From assembly GCA_003298465.1 (NCBI GenBank), contig QNGA01000002.1, forward strand, positions 434,001-498,000: DNA of 64,000 nucleotides. Reading direction: 5' to 3'. A program made the position numbers and the translations under genes. This document shows, in pieces, positions 38,428-47,600 of this stretch. The notes beneath the pieces were generated by a model, which saw nothing but the letters and a program-made list of their open reading frames with translations, made no database searches and was not told the origin of the DNA. Position 1 is the stretch's first letter. Every line of letters starts with the position of its first letter. Source of the stretch: a halophilic archaeon (GTDB taxonomy: Archaea; Halobacteriota; Halobacteria; Halobacteriales; Haladaptataceae).

Positions 38428-39240
38428 TCAGGGAGAACTCGGTCGGTCGGACGGGTAGCGCAGGCCGAACTCGCGTTCCAGCACGTCGTGCCACTCGCTC
38501 GGCTCGACCGGTCGTTCGCGCTCGTCGCCCTCGGTCGCGCGGGTGAGCGCGTCGGGCGTGAGCTTCGCGTACCCCCGTTCGGTGGCGACGAGGACGACGG
38601 GGTCGCCGGTGAACGCCGAGTCGGGAGCGGACTGGAAGTACTCGCAGGTCGCCTCGAAGTAGCCCATCTCCCGGGGGACGGTCCGGAAGATGTACCTGTC
38701 CTGCCAGTCGTCGGCGTCGGACCGTCGGTACCGGGTCACGTGGTCGGCGTCCGGGCGCTCGCTCTCGACGACGCGCCAGTCGACGCCGGCGGCGTCCGAA
38801 CGAGTCGTCCCGTCCATCGGGATCGGGCGTCGCAACTTCGGGAGGCCGAGGCCGACGTCGACCAGGTACGGCCGGTCGAGGGAGACGCGGAGGACGAGGT
38901 GGTCCGCTGGCGGTCCGAACGTGCCGTCGTCGCTCGCGATGCGGGCGGAGAGGCGGTCCACGTCGAACCCGAGTTCGTCGAGGAGCCACCCGAACAGTCC
39001 GTTGAGTTCGTAGCAGAAGCCGCCCCGTTCGCGGTCGACGATCTTCTCGTAGAGGTCGGAAAGCGCGAGCGACACGCCCTCGCCGTCGCGGTCCCCGTGC
39101 GGGTCGCCGGTGATGGACAGCGTCTCGAACGGGACCGCGGTGACGTGCGCTCGCTGGAGGCGTTCGAGCGTCTCGCGGTCGCGGGCCAGCGCGCGCGACG
39201 GCTCGACGCCGATGCGGGACAGGTAGCGTTCGTGATTCAT
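38428..39240 (-). CDS. arylamine N-acetyltransferase family protein
   Basis: 270 aa from ATG 39240 (a GTG 12 nt upstream is also in frame). The NAT catalytic triad is complete: C76 in RGGFCYELNGLFGWLL, H114 in DHLVLRV and D128 in LVDVGLG. The N-terminal VPFETLSI is a conserved family element. Acetyl-CoA (or another acyl-CoA) dependent acylation of arylamines or a secondary-metabolite amine. Such enzymes also act in amide synthesis of natural products, which is worth bearing in mind beside the siderophore operon, but there is no direct link. Confidence 0.87.
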   Translation of the reverse strand: MNHERYLSRIGVEPSRALARDRETLERLQRAHVTAVPFETLSITGDPHGDRDGEGVSLALSDLYEKIVDRERGGFCYELNGLFGWLLDELGFDVDRLSARIASDDGTFGPPADHLVLRVSLDRPYLVDVGLGLPKLRRPIPMDGTTRSDAAGVDWRVVESERPDADHVTRYRRSDADDWQDRYIFRTVPREMGYFEATCEYFQSAPDSAFTGDPVVLVATERGYAKLTPDALTRATEGDERERPVEPSEWHDVLEREFGLRYPSDRPSSP

Positions 39241-39385
39241 GTCGTCCGTCACGGTTCCTGTCGAACGTCGCGTCGACAGGCACTAAAGCGCTCGCTGAAC
39301 TCGATTACCGTTTCTTTCGTGACATTTCCGGCCACCGACGGGTCGGACCGAAAGTGATTATCCACCGCCCGTACACGTCTCCCAC

Positions 39386-40435
39386 ATGACGGGTGACGAC
39401 CAGGAACCGACCACCGAGGCGGCCCCGACGGCCGAGGAGACGTTCGCGCTCGTCGGCAACGAGGTCCGGGCGGGAATCCTCCGGACGCTCAGCGACGCCC
39501 GGGGCGGCGAGGGGAGTCCACCGTCCCTGTCGTTCTCGGAGCTTCGTTCGCGCGTCGACGCCGACGTCCGGAGCAGCCAGTTCAACTACCACCTCCAGCA
39601 GCTCGTCGGGCAGTTCGTCGAGAAGCGCGCGGACGGGAACGCCCAGCTCGTCGACGACGTCGTCGACCGGGAGGACGACGGCTACGCGCTGCGCCCCGAG
39701 GGGACGATGCTCACCCGGACCATCCGCGCCAGGACGACCGGCGACGAGTCGGTCGACCGCCTGGCCGTCGACCTGGACTGCTACCACTGCGGGACGCCCG
39801 TCGAAGCGACGTACCGCAACTCGATATTCAAGATGCAGTGTCCCGACTGCGAGTACCTCTACGAGTACGACCTGGTTCCGCCCGGCGTCCTCCACGACGA
39901 CGAGCGGACGCTGCTCTCGCAGGTCGGCGAACACCAGCGCCACGTTCGCCTCTCGTTCGCCCGCGGGGCCTGTCCGCTCTGCGGAAACGCCGTCGACGTG
40001 CGGTTCGTCCCCCCGTCCGACACGGGGTACCCGCGCCCGGACCTGCGCGAGGTGTGCGTCAACCGGGCGTGCGACCACTGCGGCCACCGGAACTACCTGC
40101 GGGTCGGCGAGGCGCTCCTGCGCGACCCTGCGCTGATATCGTTCTGCCACGAGCGGGGGCTCGACGTGACGACGACGCCCATCTGGGAACTGGAGTTCGC
40201 GGCGACCGACCGCTTCACGACGGTTCGCTCGACCGACCCCTGGGAAGTGGCCCTGCGCGTCTCGCTCGACGGCGTCTCCGCCAGGGGCGCGGAACGAAGC
40301 TCCGAGGACCGTTCGGGCGGGCGAGGCCCGCGAGAGGGCGACGCGAGCGAAGGCGCGTCGACCGTGGCCGACGGCGACGCACTCGAACTGGTCGTCGACG
40401 AGGACCTCTCGGTCGTCGAGCGCGGCTGCCCGTAG
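39386..40435 (+). CDS. ArsR-like winged-helix regulator with DUF7351-type zinc-binding C-terminus
   Basis: 349 aa, same plan as the protein at 32540: wHTH (TFALVGNEVRAGILRTLSDA, FSELRSRVDADVRSSQFNYH) then Cys knuckles (CYHCGT, CPDC, CPLCGN, CDHCGH) and an effector-like domain (HERGLDVTTTPIWELEFAAT). The C-terminal ~50 residues are a low-complexity acidic/Arg extension. It lies convergent to the siderophore operon (30-nt gap) and divergent from the NAT gene. Targets unknown. Confidence 0.75.
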   Translation: MTGDDQEPTTEAAPTAEETFALVGNEVRAGILRTLSDARGGEGSPPSLSFSELRSRVDADVRSSQFNYHLQQLVGQFVEKRADGNAQLVDDVVDREDDGYALRPEGTMLTRTIRARTTGDESVDRLAVDLDCYHCGTPVEATYRNSIFKMQCPDCEYLYEYDLVPPGVLHDDERTLLSQVGEHQRHVRLSFARGACPLCGNAVDVRFVPPSDTGYPRPDLREVCVNRACDHCGHRNYLRVGEALLRDPALISFCHERGLDVTTTPIWELEFAATDRFTTVRSTDPWEVALRVSLDGVSARGAERSSEDRSGGRGPREGDASEGASTVADGDALELVVDEDLSVVERGCP

Positions 40436-40465
40436 CGGTCGCCGGCGAGGCGGGAGCGGGTCGGG

Positions 40466-42298
40466 TCAGTCGTCCGTCCTCGGGTTCACCCGACGGTCGT
40501 CCGCCACCTCGTGGAGGGCGTTCGTGACCGTGCCGTGTTCCGCGGCGTGCGGACGACCGGGAGCGTCGTCGTACCCGTAGTTGAACAGGCGGTTGCGGTT
40601 GAGCGTCAGCTTCGTGAACTCCGGCTGGAGCAGGTCGAACAGTTCGAAGCGGTCCTCGAGTTCCGGGAACCGCGACTGGTAGTCGAGGACGGTCTCGCGG
40701 GCGTGCGTCCAGAACGCCTCCTCGTCGTAGTCCTCGTGGACCTCCAGCACGTCCGCGACGTAGCGGAGGACGCAGACGAACAGGCCGCAGAAGACGAACT
40801 GGGTGAGACCCTCGGGCGGTTCCTTCCGGAGCACGTCGTCTACCGCCTCGGGGAGGGCCTGGAGTTCGGGCAGGGGCCGGTCGCTCACGTTCACGTCGTC
40901 GGCGAAGTCCTTGACCGCGAGACGGCTCGGAGCGCCGTCCTCGACGACGAGGATGGTGTTCTGGCCGTGCGGCGAGAACGCCGTCCCGTAGCGATAGAGG
41001 AAGTGGAGGAGCGGCGGCAACACGGTGTCGAAGAACTCCTCGATCCACTCGTCGAGGGTGAGTCCGGAGCGCTCGACGAGCCGCGAGAGGTACGGGACGC
41101 CGTCGCCGTCGACGTGCATCAGCGCGGAGAGCGTGACGGCGCGCTCGTCGTCCTCCAGGAACGTGTAGATGGACTCGCGCCAGACGGCGCCGAGCAGTTC
41201 GTGGTACTGGTAGGGCGACCCCTCGATGCCGACGAAATCGTCGTGGTCGTAGTTGACGCCCGCTATCTCGCCCGGGAGGACGACGCCCTGCTCCTGCAGG
41301 AACTCGTCTCGCTCGTAGATGTCCTTGACGTACCGGGTGACGGTCGGCGCTATCTCGGTGCGTTCGCCCGGGAGGCCGCGCCAGACGAGCGTGTTGAGGA
41401 TGCGCATCGGCACCTTCACGTGGTGTTTCTCCTCGCTGTCGAGGTTGACGAAGGTGCGCACCGACTGCTGGGGGAGGTACTCGTCCGGCCCCTCGCCGAG
41501 GGGGACGATGTCGTCGCTGGCGATGTCGCCGGGGAACAGCGGGACGATGCTGTTCTCCCACTGCCAGTCGTGGACCGGGACGAAGTAGTAGGCGTCCGGG
41601 TCGCAGCCCCGGTCCGCGAGGCGGTCGCGGAACAGGTCGTAGTGGTCGCCGAGTTCGCTCCGCACCAGCGAGTCGTGGTCGCGGTCGGGCGTCGCGGTGA
41701 ACGTCGCCTCGCTCCGCCGGACGGCCACCCACGACAACGTGACCGGCTCCTTCCGTTCGGGGGCGTACTGCCGGTAGTCGTCGTACCCCCAGCCGAGCCG
41801 TCCCTTGTTGTAGGTTATCCACGGGTGGCCCTCCATCTCGCCTTCGAGGTGCGCGTAGTCGAGGTCCGCGGGGTCGAACCCGTCGCGTTCGCGCTTGCGA
41901 GCCTCGACGTGGGCGTCGGCGAGGAGCGTCCGCTCGTACTCGCGGACGAGGTTGCCGGCCGTCAGCGCGTCGACGTCGACGGTCGCTTCGAGGTCCCGGA
42001 GGAGGCGCACGGGGTCGGTCGCGGTCGTCCACGCGTCCCCGTCGGCGGTGCGTCGTTCGACGGTGTCGCCGTGGACGCTGTAGCTGTCCATCAGCCGCTC
42101 GGTCGCCTCGAAGCGGTAGCTCGCCGGGTCGAGGTCGACGCGGTAGACGTGTCGGTCGCCGCCCGCGACCACCTTCTTCGGGTGGAGTATCTCCTCGTAG
42201 GCGAACTCTTCGAGCATCTTCGTGAGGAGACGCCGCTCGACGGTCTCCCAGACGTCCTGACTCAGCGCTGCGTCGCGAATCGTGTCGTTCGGGTTCAT
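40466..42298 (-). CDS. iucC: IucC-type NIS siderophore synthetase
   Basis: 610 aa, IucA/IucC family plus the C-terminal FhuF-like reductase-type domain. Active-site-lining stretches: HPWITYNKGRLGWGYDDYRQ, PVHDWQWENSIVPLF, QQSVRTFVNL, KVPMRILNTLVWRGLPG and SPHGQNTILVVEDG. ATP-dependent amide-bond formation between a citrate derivative and a hydroxamate amine. As the last gene of the operon it most likely adds the second N-hydroxy-N-acetyl-diaminopropane arm. It overlaps the N-hydroxylase gene by ATGA (42295-42298). Symbol given by family. Confidence 0.9.
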   Translation of the reverse strand: MNPNDTIRDAALSQDVWETVERRLLTKMLEEFAYEEILHPKKVVAGGDRHVYRVDLDPASYRFEATERLMDSYSVHGDTVERRTADGDAWTTATDPVRLLRDLEATVDVDALTAGNLVREYERTLLADAHVEARKRERDGFDPADLDYAHLEGEMEGHPWITYNKGRLGWGYDDYRQYAPERKEPVTLSWVAVRRSEATFTATPDRDHDSLVRSELGDHYDLFRDRLADRGCDPDAYYFVPVHDWQWENSIVPLFPGDIASDDIVPLGEGPDEYLPQQSVRTFVNLDSEEKHHVKVPMRILNTLVWRGLPGERTEIAPTVTRYVKDIYERDEFLQEQGVVLPGEIAGVNYDHDDFVGIEGSPYQYHELLGAVWRESIYTFLEDDERAVTLSALMHVDGDGVPYLSRLVERSGLTLDEWIEEFFDTVLPPLLHFLYRYGTAFSPHGQNTILVVEDGAPSRLAVKDFADDVNVSDRPLPELQALPEAVDDVLRKEPPEGLTQFVFCGLFVCVLRYVADVLEVHEDYDEEAFWTHARETVLDYQSRFPELEDRFELFDLLQPEFTKLTLNRNRLFNYGYDDAPGRPHAAEHGTVTNALHEVADDRRVNPRTDD

Positions 42299-43683
42299 GG
42301 TCTGTGGTCGTTCGTACGCGGGGTCGTTTCGCTCCCGTCGCGGGAGGCACCGGGCGCGCGCTCGACGAACCGGTCGACCGAGAAGTCCTGGAAGACCGTG
42401 TCCTCGTCGTCGGGCAGGACCTCGCGGCCGGCGAGTCGATTGACGAACTTCGAGTTGCGGTAGGCGCCGAGGCCGAGGTCCGGCACGCCGACGCCGTGGG
42501 TGTGGAGTTCGGCGTTCTGGAGGAAGACGTCGCCCGCGTGGTCGACGTCGAGGCGGTGGTCCTCGGTCACCGCGAAGCGACCGCGGTCGTCCCAGCGGAT
42601 GGCGTCGGCCAGCGGGTCGAGGAACGCCGGCGTGGGCCGCTCGTAGCCCGTCCCGAGGACGACGACCTCGGACTCGTGGACGAACGACTCCTCGGCCTGC
42701 CACTGGCGGCAGTCGAGGGCGTAGGCGTCGCCCACGTCCGCGATGTCGCACACCTCGGTCATGGCGAACAGTCCGACGTCGGGGTCGCGGTCGCCGATGG
42801 AGCGCCGGTAGAGCAGGTCGTAGATGGCGGCGCTCGTGTCGGGGTCGACGCCCTTGTAGAGGCGGTCCTGGCTCGGGACGAGGTCGTCTTTGACCGCCTG
42901 GGGGAGGTCGTAGACGTAGCGCTCGTACTCGGGCGTGAAGTGCTGGAGGCCGAGTTTCGAGTACTCCATCGGGAAGAACCCGTCCGAGCGGGTGAGCCAG
43001 TCCAGGCGGTAGTCGTTGGTGGCCTGCCGTTCCAGCAGGTCCTCGAACACCTCGCTCGCGCTCTGGCCCGACCCGACGACGGTGACGGAGTCCGCGTCCA
43101 GTACGCGCTCGCGTCGGTGGCGGTACTGCGAGGTGTGGAAGACGTCGTCCTCCGGGTGGCCCTGCAGGTGGTCCGGAATCTGCGGCCGGGAGCCGACGCC
43201 GAGCGCGAGGTTCTCGCCGCGGTACTCGAAGCGCTCGTCGGTTCCGGGGCGGCGCGCCGCGACGACGTACTCGGCCGCGTCGTCGTCCCACCGGACCTCG
43301 GTGACCTCGCGGGCGAACCGGGTCGCGTCGAGGCGCTCCGACACCCACTGGAGGTAGTCGTTGTACTCGCGGCGGGGCGTCTGGAACGTCTCGTAGAAGT
43401 AGAACTCGTAGATGCGGCCCGTCTCCCGCAGGTAGTTGAGGTAGCTGTGGGGGTTCGTCGGGTCCGCGAGGGTGACGAGGTCCGCGAGGAACGGCACTTC
43501 GAGGGTCGTCCCCTCCAGCAACATCCCCTCGTGCCACTGGAACTCCTCGTCCCGTTCGAGGAAGACGGCGTCGACGTCGACCCCGTCGGTCCCGTCGAGG
43601 AGCGCGGCGAGACCGAGGTTGAACGGTCCGAGGCCGACGCCCACGACGTCGTGGGTCGTCGCCGACCCGGCGTCCTCAGTCAT
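42295..43683 (-). CDS. iucD: lysine/ornithine/diamine N-monooxygenase (IucD/RhbE type)
   Basis: 462 aa from ATG 43683. FAD site VGVGLGPFNLGLAALLDG near the N-terminus, the NADPH-binding VVGSGQSASEVFEDLL, and the C-terminal LGTGYERP are diagnostic for N-hydroxylating flavoenzymes. FQWHEGMLLEGTTLEVPFL matches IucD/SidA. With an upstream diaminobutyrate aminotransferase and decarboxylase, the substrate should be 1,3-diaminopropane (RhbE-like) rather than lysine. The start lies inside the preceding acetyltransferase gene (8-nt overlap); a TTG 9 nt upstream is a weaker alternative. Confidence 0.9.
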   Translation of the reverse strand: MTEDAGSATTHDVVGVGLGPFNLGLAALLDGTDGVDVDAVFLERDEEFQWHEGMLLEGTTLEVPFLADLVTLADPTNPHSYLNYLRETGRIYEFYFYETFQTPRREYNDYLQWVSERLDATRFAREVTEVRWDDDAAEYVVAARRPGTDERFEYRGENLALGVGSRPQIPDHLQGHPEDDVFHTSQYRHRRERVLDADSVTVVGSGQSASEVFEDLLERQATNDYRLDWLTRSDGFFPMEYSKLGLQHFTPEYERYVYDLPQAVKDDLVPSQDRLYKGVDPDTSAAIYDLLYRRSIGDRDPDVGLFAMTEVCDIADVGDAYALDCRQWQAEESFVHESEVVVLGTGYERPTPAFLDPLADAIRWDDRGRFAVTEDHRLDVDHAGDVFLQNAELHTHGVGVPDLGLGAYRNSKFVNRLAGREVLPDDEDTVFQDFSVDRFVERAPGASRDGSETTPRTNDHRP

Positions 43684-44314
43684 CGTCGTCAACCCCCTGT
43701 GCGGGCGCCGCCGGCGGGTCCGACAGCACCTCGGACTCGAAGCGGTCGCGGTCGCAGACCAGGAGCGTCGCGTCCTTCTCGCGCTCGTCGAAGCGGAACT
43801 CCCCCTCGTCGCGGAAGCCGCAGCGTTCGAAGACGCGGCGGGCGCGCTCGTTGCGCGCGTCCGGTTCGGCCACCACCCGCCGGGTCTCGGGGTGGCGGAA
43901 CTGCATGGCGACCACGGCGCGCAGCAGGGGGAGCGCGTACCCGTGACCGAGGTACTCCTCGGGGCCGACGAGCAGGTGGACGCCCTGGTCGTTCGGGTCG
44001 GCGTCGTAGTGGTTCGCGAGCGCGTCGTCGGCCGCCCAGTAGCACTCCCAGTAGCTCATCGGGACGTGGTCGAGACAGCCGACGTAGGGCGTGAGGTGGT
44101 CGTCTTCGAGCTTCTCGCGGAGTTCCTCGCGGAACGCGGGCAGCGGCAGGTCGAGTTGCCAGTAGGGCTTGACGTGCTCGCTCCCGAGCCACCGGTGGAG
44201 GCGGCCGAGGTCCCGGTCGAGGTCGACCGGCCGGAGCGACACCGTCTTGCCGACGTCGCGCGCGTGCGTCTGGTAGTCGTACCGGGCCGCGACGACGGCG
44301 TCCGGCCCCGTCAC
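43676..44314 (-). CDS. GNAT N-acetyltransferase (IucB/RhbD type)
   Basis: 212 aa. GTG start at 44314 overlaps the stop of the IucA-like gene as GTGA. The siderophore-acetylase layout is clear: LGRLHRWLGSEHVKPYWQLD, VPMSYWECYWAADDALANHY, VHLLVGPEEYLGHGYALPLL and ETRRVVAEPDARNERARRVF. It would acetylate the N-hydroxylated diamine to the hydroxamate. The long open frame continuing upstream to 45478 is a high-GC shadow over the IucA-like gene. Confidence 0.86.
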   Translation of the reverse strand: MTGPDAVVAARYDYQTHARDVGKTVSLRPVDLDRDLGRLHRWLGSEHVKPYWQLDLPLPAFREELREKLEDDHLTPYVGCLDHVPMSYWECYWAADDALANHYDADPNDQGVHLLVGPEEYLGHGYALPLLRAVVAMQFRHPETRRVVAEPDARNERARRVFERCGFRDEGEFRFDEREKDATLLVCDRDRFESEVLSDPPAAPAQGVDDDD

Positions 44315-46113
44315 GCGCGACCCACCTCCAGTTCGGCGACCAGCGGATTCTTCACGTCCGCGTACACCGACTGGTTCTCCAGGTCGTTCCGGAGTTCGTC
44401 GAGGCCGCGGAAGCGCGTGAGGAGGTTGGCCTTGCACGGGACCGTCTCGTCGTCCAGGAGCGGGCCCAGGAACGACGAGGACGGGCGGTCGTAGCGCCGC
44501 CGCGCCCGTTCGAGTTCCTCGCGGAGGAGCCACAGGAGCCGTCGCTCGTCGACGAGGTCCGCGGCGCCGAAGGCGTTGACCACGCCGAGAGCGTTGTTGA
44601 GTATCACGTAGTAGCGCAGGCGCTCGTCCGCGACGGCGTCCGCGCAGACGGTGTCCGCGCGCTCGCCGACCCCCGGGAGGTACTCCTCGACCCGGGGGTA
44701 CATCGACTCGGGGAAGTAGAACCCCTGGTTGTCCCGGTATCGGAACTCGGCGGGGTAGCCGTCCCCGTCGAGGGTCACCACCGAGTTCTGCTGGTGCGCC
44801 TCGACGCCGACGCCCTGCACGAGGTAGAGCCACAGCACGGGCCGGATCCCGACTTCGAGGTACCGCCGGAACCACTCCTCGCTGACGGCGGCGGTGTCGC
44901 GACCCTCGCGCTCCGCGACGTCCGCGACGAGGCGACCGAGGCGCGACGGACCCGCGATGCCGTCCTGGCAGAGCGCGACGACGGGCGTCGAGCGCTCGGC
45001 GCGGTCGCCGGTGAACGGGTTGGCCCGGAGGACCGTCTCCAGCCCCGACTCGGCCCCGTCGCCGGCGTCCAGCGCGAGGTACGCCGGGTCGCGGACGACG
45101 TCGAAGTCGGGGAACTCGGCGCGGAGTTCGTCGCCGAACGCGGTGTCGAGGAGTTCGGCGACGGCGACGCCTCGCTCCAGTTCCGGCCGCTTGTTCGTCC
45201 GGACGGAGTTGGTTATCTTCACGCGGAGCGACGACTTCACCATGAGCGACGCGTCGGGGCTGTAGAGCGTCCGGACCGACGTCGTGGGGGCGAACTCCCG
45301 GCCGACCGCGCCGAGGTGTTCGAGGCCGTCGCCGAGGTGGGTCCGCACGTGGGGGCGGTCGAGCAGGTAGTCGGCCTGCCACGGGTGGACCGGCAGCAGG
45401 ACGTCCTCGGACTCCACGTGGTCGGCGACGAACGACGACGGCACTTCGGGGTCGTCGCGGAGGACGTCGTCCACCCACTCGGCGGCCGACCGGTCGAGCG
45501 CGGAGGCCTGCGAGACGAGAGCGGGGTCGGCCCGGAAGTAGTGGAGCGGGAACGACGCCCGTAACTCCGGCGCGTACGTCTCGCGGTCGCGCTCGGCGAT
45601 TCCCTGCCTGCTCTTCGGCGTCGGGTGGCGGTGGTGGCCGAAGACGAGCGACTGTTCGGCGTCCCGGAACGAGACGTCCGGACCGACGAGTCGGTCCTCG
45701 TCGCCGGCGCGCGCCGCGACGAACCGCGCCGTGTTCTGCTCGCTCCGGAGGACGCGTTCGAGGAGTTCGTCGCGGACGTCGCCCGCGTCGCCGCCGTCGG
45801 CGAGCAGAAGGTCCTTCGTCACCAGCGTCGCGAGCGTCGCGGCGTCGGCCCGGTGGACCGACCCGTCGGGGAGACGGTACCGGACGGGGAACTCGAACAG
45901 GTGGCGCTCGGTCGGCGAGCGGTGCGCGAGCGGCGCGACGACCGCGACGTCCTGCGCCGGGAGCGTCGCCCGCAGGAGCCCGTCGGGACCGGGTTCGACG
46001 CCCGCGACGGCGTCCTCGTGGACCGAGTACTCGCCGGTCTCGCGGAGGTAGCAGTTCAGGAACGCCTGCACCGTCGCCCGGTCAGCGCGGGCGTCCGGGT
46101 CGACGTCGCTCAT
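44311..46113 (-). CDS. iucA: IucA-type NIS siderophore synthetase
   Basis: 600 aa, IucA/IucC family with FhuF-like C-terminus. HHRHPTPKSRQGI (ATP-binding loop), LPVHPWQADYLL, APTTSVRTLYSP, VKSSLRVKITNSVRTNKR and VEAHQQNSVVTLDGDGYP are all present. It probably attaches the first hydroxamate arm to citrate. Divergent from the IucC-type protein at 40466, as expected for the two-synthetase (aerobactin/rhizobactin/schizokinen) pathways. It overlaps the decarboxylase by ATGA (46110-46113) and the acetyltransferase by GTGA. Confidence 0.9.
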   Translation of the reverse strand: MSDVDPDARADRATVQAFLNCYLRETGEYSVHEDAVAGVEPGPDGLLRATLPAQDVAVVAPLAHRSPTERHLFEFPVRYRLPDGSVHRADAATLATLVTKDLLLADGGDAGDVRDELLERVLRSEQNTARFVAARAGDEDRLVGPDVSFRDAEQSLVFGHHRHPTPKSRQGIAERDRETYAPELRASFPLHYFRADPALVSQASALDRSAAEWVDDVLRDDPEVPSSFVADHVESEDVLLPVHPWQADYLLDRPHVRTHLGDGLEHLGAVGREFAPTTSVRTLYSPDASLMVKSSLRVKITNSVRTNKRPELERGVAVAELLDTAFGDELRAEFPDFDVVRDPAYLALDAGDGAESGLETVLRANPFTGDRAERSTPVVALCQDGIAGPSRLGRLVADVAEREGRDTAAVSEEWFRRYLEVGIRPVLWLYLVQGVGVEAHQQNSVVTLDGDGYPAEFRYRDNQGFYFPESMYPRVEEYLPGVGERADTVCADAVADERLRYYVILNNALGVVNAFGAADLVDERRLLWLLREELERARRRYDRPSSSFLGPLLDDETVPCKANLLTRFRGLDELRNDLENQSVYADVKNPLVAELEVGRA

Positions 46114-47600
46114 GCCGTCACCTCCCGCTGGACGGCGGTGACGGTCCGGGCGCAGTCGCGGATGGCGTCTAGTACGGCCGCGACGTCGTCGAGCGTCGTC
46201 CGGGGGTTCATCAGCGTGAGTTTCAGCGCCGCCACGCCGTCGACCTCGGTGCGGGCGACGACCGCCCGCCCCGCGTTGAACAGCGCCTCGCGGACGGCGC
46301 GGGTGAAGCGGTCGAGTTCGCCCGCCGTCAGGTCCTCGTCGGGTCGATAGCGGAAGACGACCGTGTTCAGCGACGGGTCGGCGAGGAGGTCGAAGTCGTC
46401 GGCGTCGGCGAGGAGCGCGGCGGCGTCGTCCGCGGTGTCGAGCGTCGTCTCGACGAGGGCGGCCAGGCGCTCCCGGCCGAGCGCCCGGAACGCGACGTAG
46501 GGTTTCAGCGCGTCGAAGCGGCGAGTCGTGCGCGTCGACTTCTCGACGAGGTTCGGAGCCGCCGCGTCCGCGGGGTTGAGGTACTCGGCGTTGCGCGCGG
46601 CGTGGGCGAACGCGGCGCCGTCGCGGACGAGGAAGGCCCCGCAGCTTATCGGCTGGTAGAACAGCTTGTGGAAGTCGACGGCCAGCGAGTCGGCGCGCTC
46701 GACGCCCGCAAGGCGGTCGCGCTCGTCGCCGAGCGCGAGCGCCCCGCCGAACGCGGCGTCGACGTGGAACCAGAGGTCGTGGTCGGCCGCGCGGTCCGCG
46801 AGGTCGTCGAGCGGGTCGATGGCCCCGAAGTCGGTCGTCCCGGCGGTGCCGACGAGCGCGAACGGTTCGTGGTCGCGGTCCCGGAGGTCGGCTATCGTCG
46901 CGTCCAGCGCCGACGGGTCCATGCGCCGGTCGTCGTCGGTCGGGACGGTGACGACGGCGTTCTCCCCGAGGCCGAGGTGGGCGGCCGCCTGCTCCGCGGT
47001 GAAGTGCGCCTCCTCCGAGCAGAGGACGCGGAGCTTCTTCGCCGCGAGCGGCAGTCCGGAGGACTTGACGTCGCGGCCGAAACGGTCGGCGCAGTACCGG
47101 TTCCGGGCGAGCAACAGCCCCTGGAAGTTCGACTCCGTCCCGCCGCCCGTGACGACGCCGTCCGCGCCGTCCGGGAGGTCGAAGAGGTCGGCGAGCGCGT
47201 CGACGACGCGTTGCTCGACGAGCGTGGCGGCCCCGCTCTGGTCGAACGAGTCGAGCGACTGGTTGGTCGCCGAGAGCAGCACCTCGGCGGCGAGTCCGGG
47301 CACCATCGGGGGACAGTGCAGGTGGGCGGCGGTCCGCTCGTCGGCCACGTTCACCGTGTGCGGGAGGACGCGCTCGGCCACCTCGTCGAGGGCCGCGTCG
47401 AGGCCGACGCCCTCGTCCGGCAGGACGGGACCGTCGTCGAGCAGTGCGTCGAGAGCGCCGGGAGAGCGGCCCGAGAACGGCCGCTCGCGGTCGGCGGCGT
47501 CGACGACCGCCTCTGCGGCGTGGTCCAGCGCCTCGCGATAGGTCGCGTCGCCCGCCGCCGTGCCGAGGAAGAGGCGTTCGGGGTCGTCCGCCTCAGTCAT
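46110..47600 (-). CDS. ddc: PLP-dependent L-2,4-diaminobutyrate decarboxylase
   Basis: 496 aa, group II decarboxylase. VNVADERTAAHLHCPPMVPG, then VVTGGGTESNFQGLLLARNR, ALVGTAGTTDFGAIDPL, the cofactor-contacting WFHVDAAFGGALAL, and the PLP lysine K312 in VDFHKLFYQPISCGAF. With the adjacent aminotransferase it should make 1,3-diaminopropane from L-2,4-diaminobutyrate. Starts at ATG 47600, overlapping the end of the aminotransferase gene (8 nt). Sequence alone would also allow another amino-acid decarboxylase; the pairing decides. Confidence 0.88.
   Translation of the reverse strand: MTEADDPERLFLGTAAGDATYREALDHAAEAVVDAADRERPFSGRSPGALDALLDDGPVLPDEGVGLDAALDEVAERVLPHTVNVADERTAAHLHCPPMVPGLAAEVLLSATNQSLDSFDQSGAATLVEQRVVDALADLFDLPDGADGVVTGGGTESNFQGLLLARNRYCADRFGRDVKSSGLPLAAKKLRVLCSEEAHFTAEQAAAHLGLGENAVVTVPTDDDRRMDPSALDATIADLRDRDHEPFALVGTAGTTDFGAIDPLDDLADRAADHDLWFHVDAAFGGALALGDERDRLAGVERADSLAVDFHKLFYQPISCGAFLVRDGAAFAHAARNAEYLNPADAAAPNLVEKSTRTTRRFDALKPYVAFRALGRERLAALVETTLDTADDAAALLADADDFDLLADPSLNTVVFRYRPDEDLTAGELDRFTRAVREALFNAGRAVVARTEVDGVAALKLTLMNPRTTLDDVAAVLDAIRDCARTVTAVQREVTA

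Noticed and set aside
40466..43537. A single 1023-codon frame spanning the IucC-type gene and part of the N-hydroxylase gene
   Set aside because: The first ~410 codons are a high-GC shadow over the N-hydroxylase gene; the true IucC-type start is ATG 42298 with ATGA overlap.
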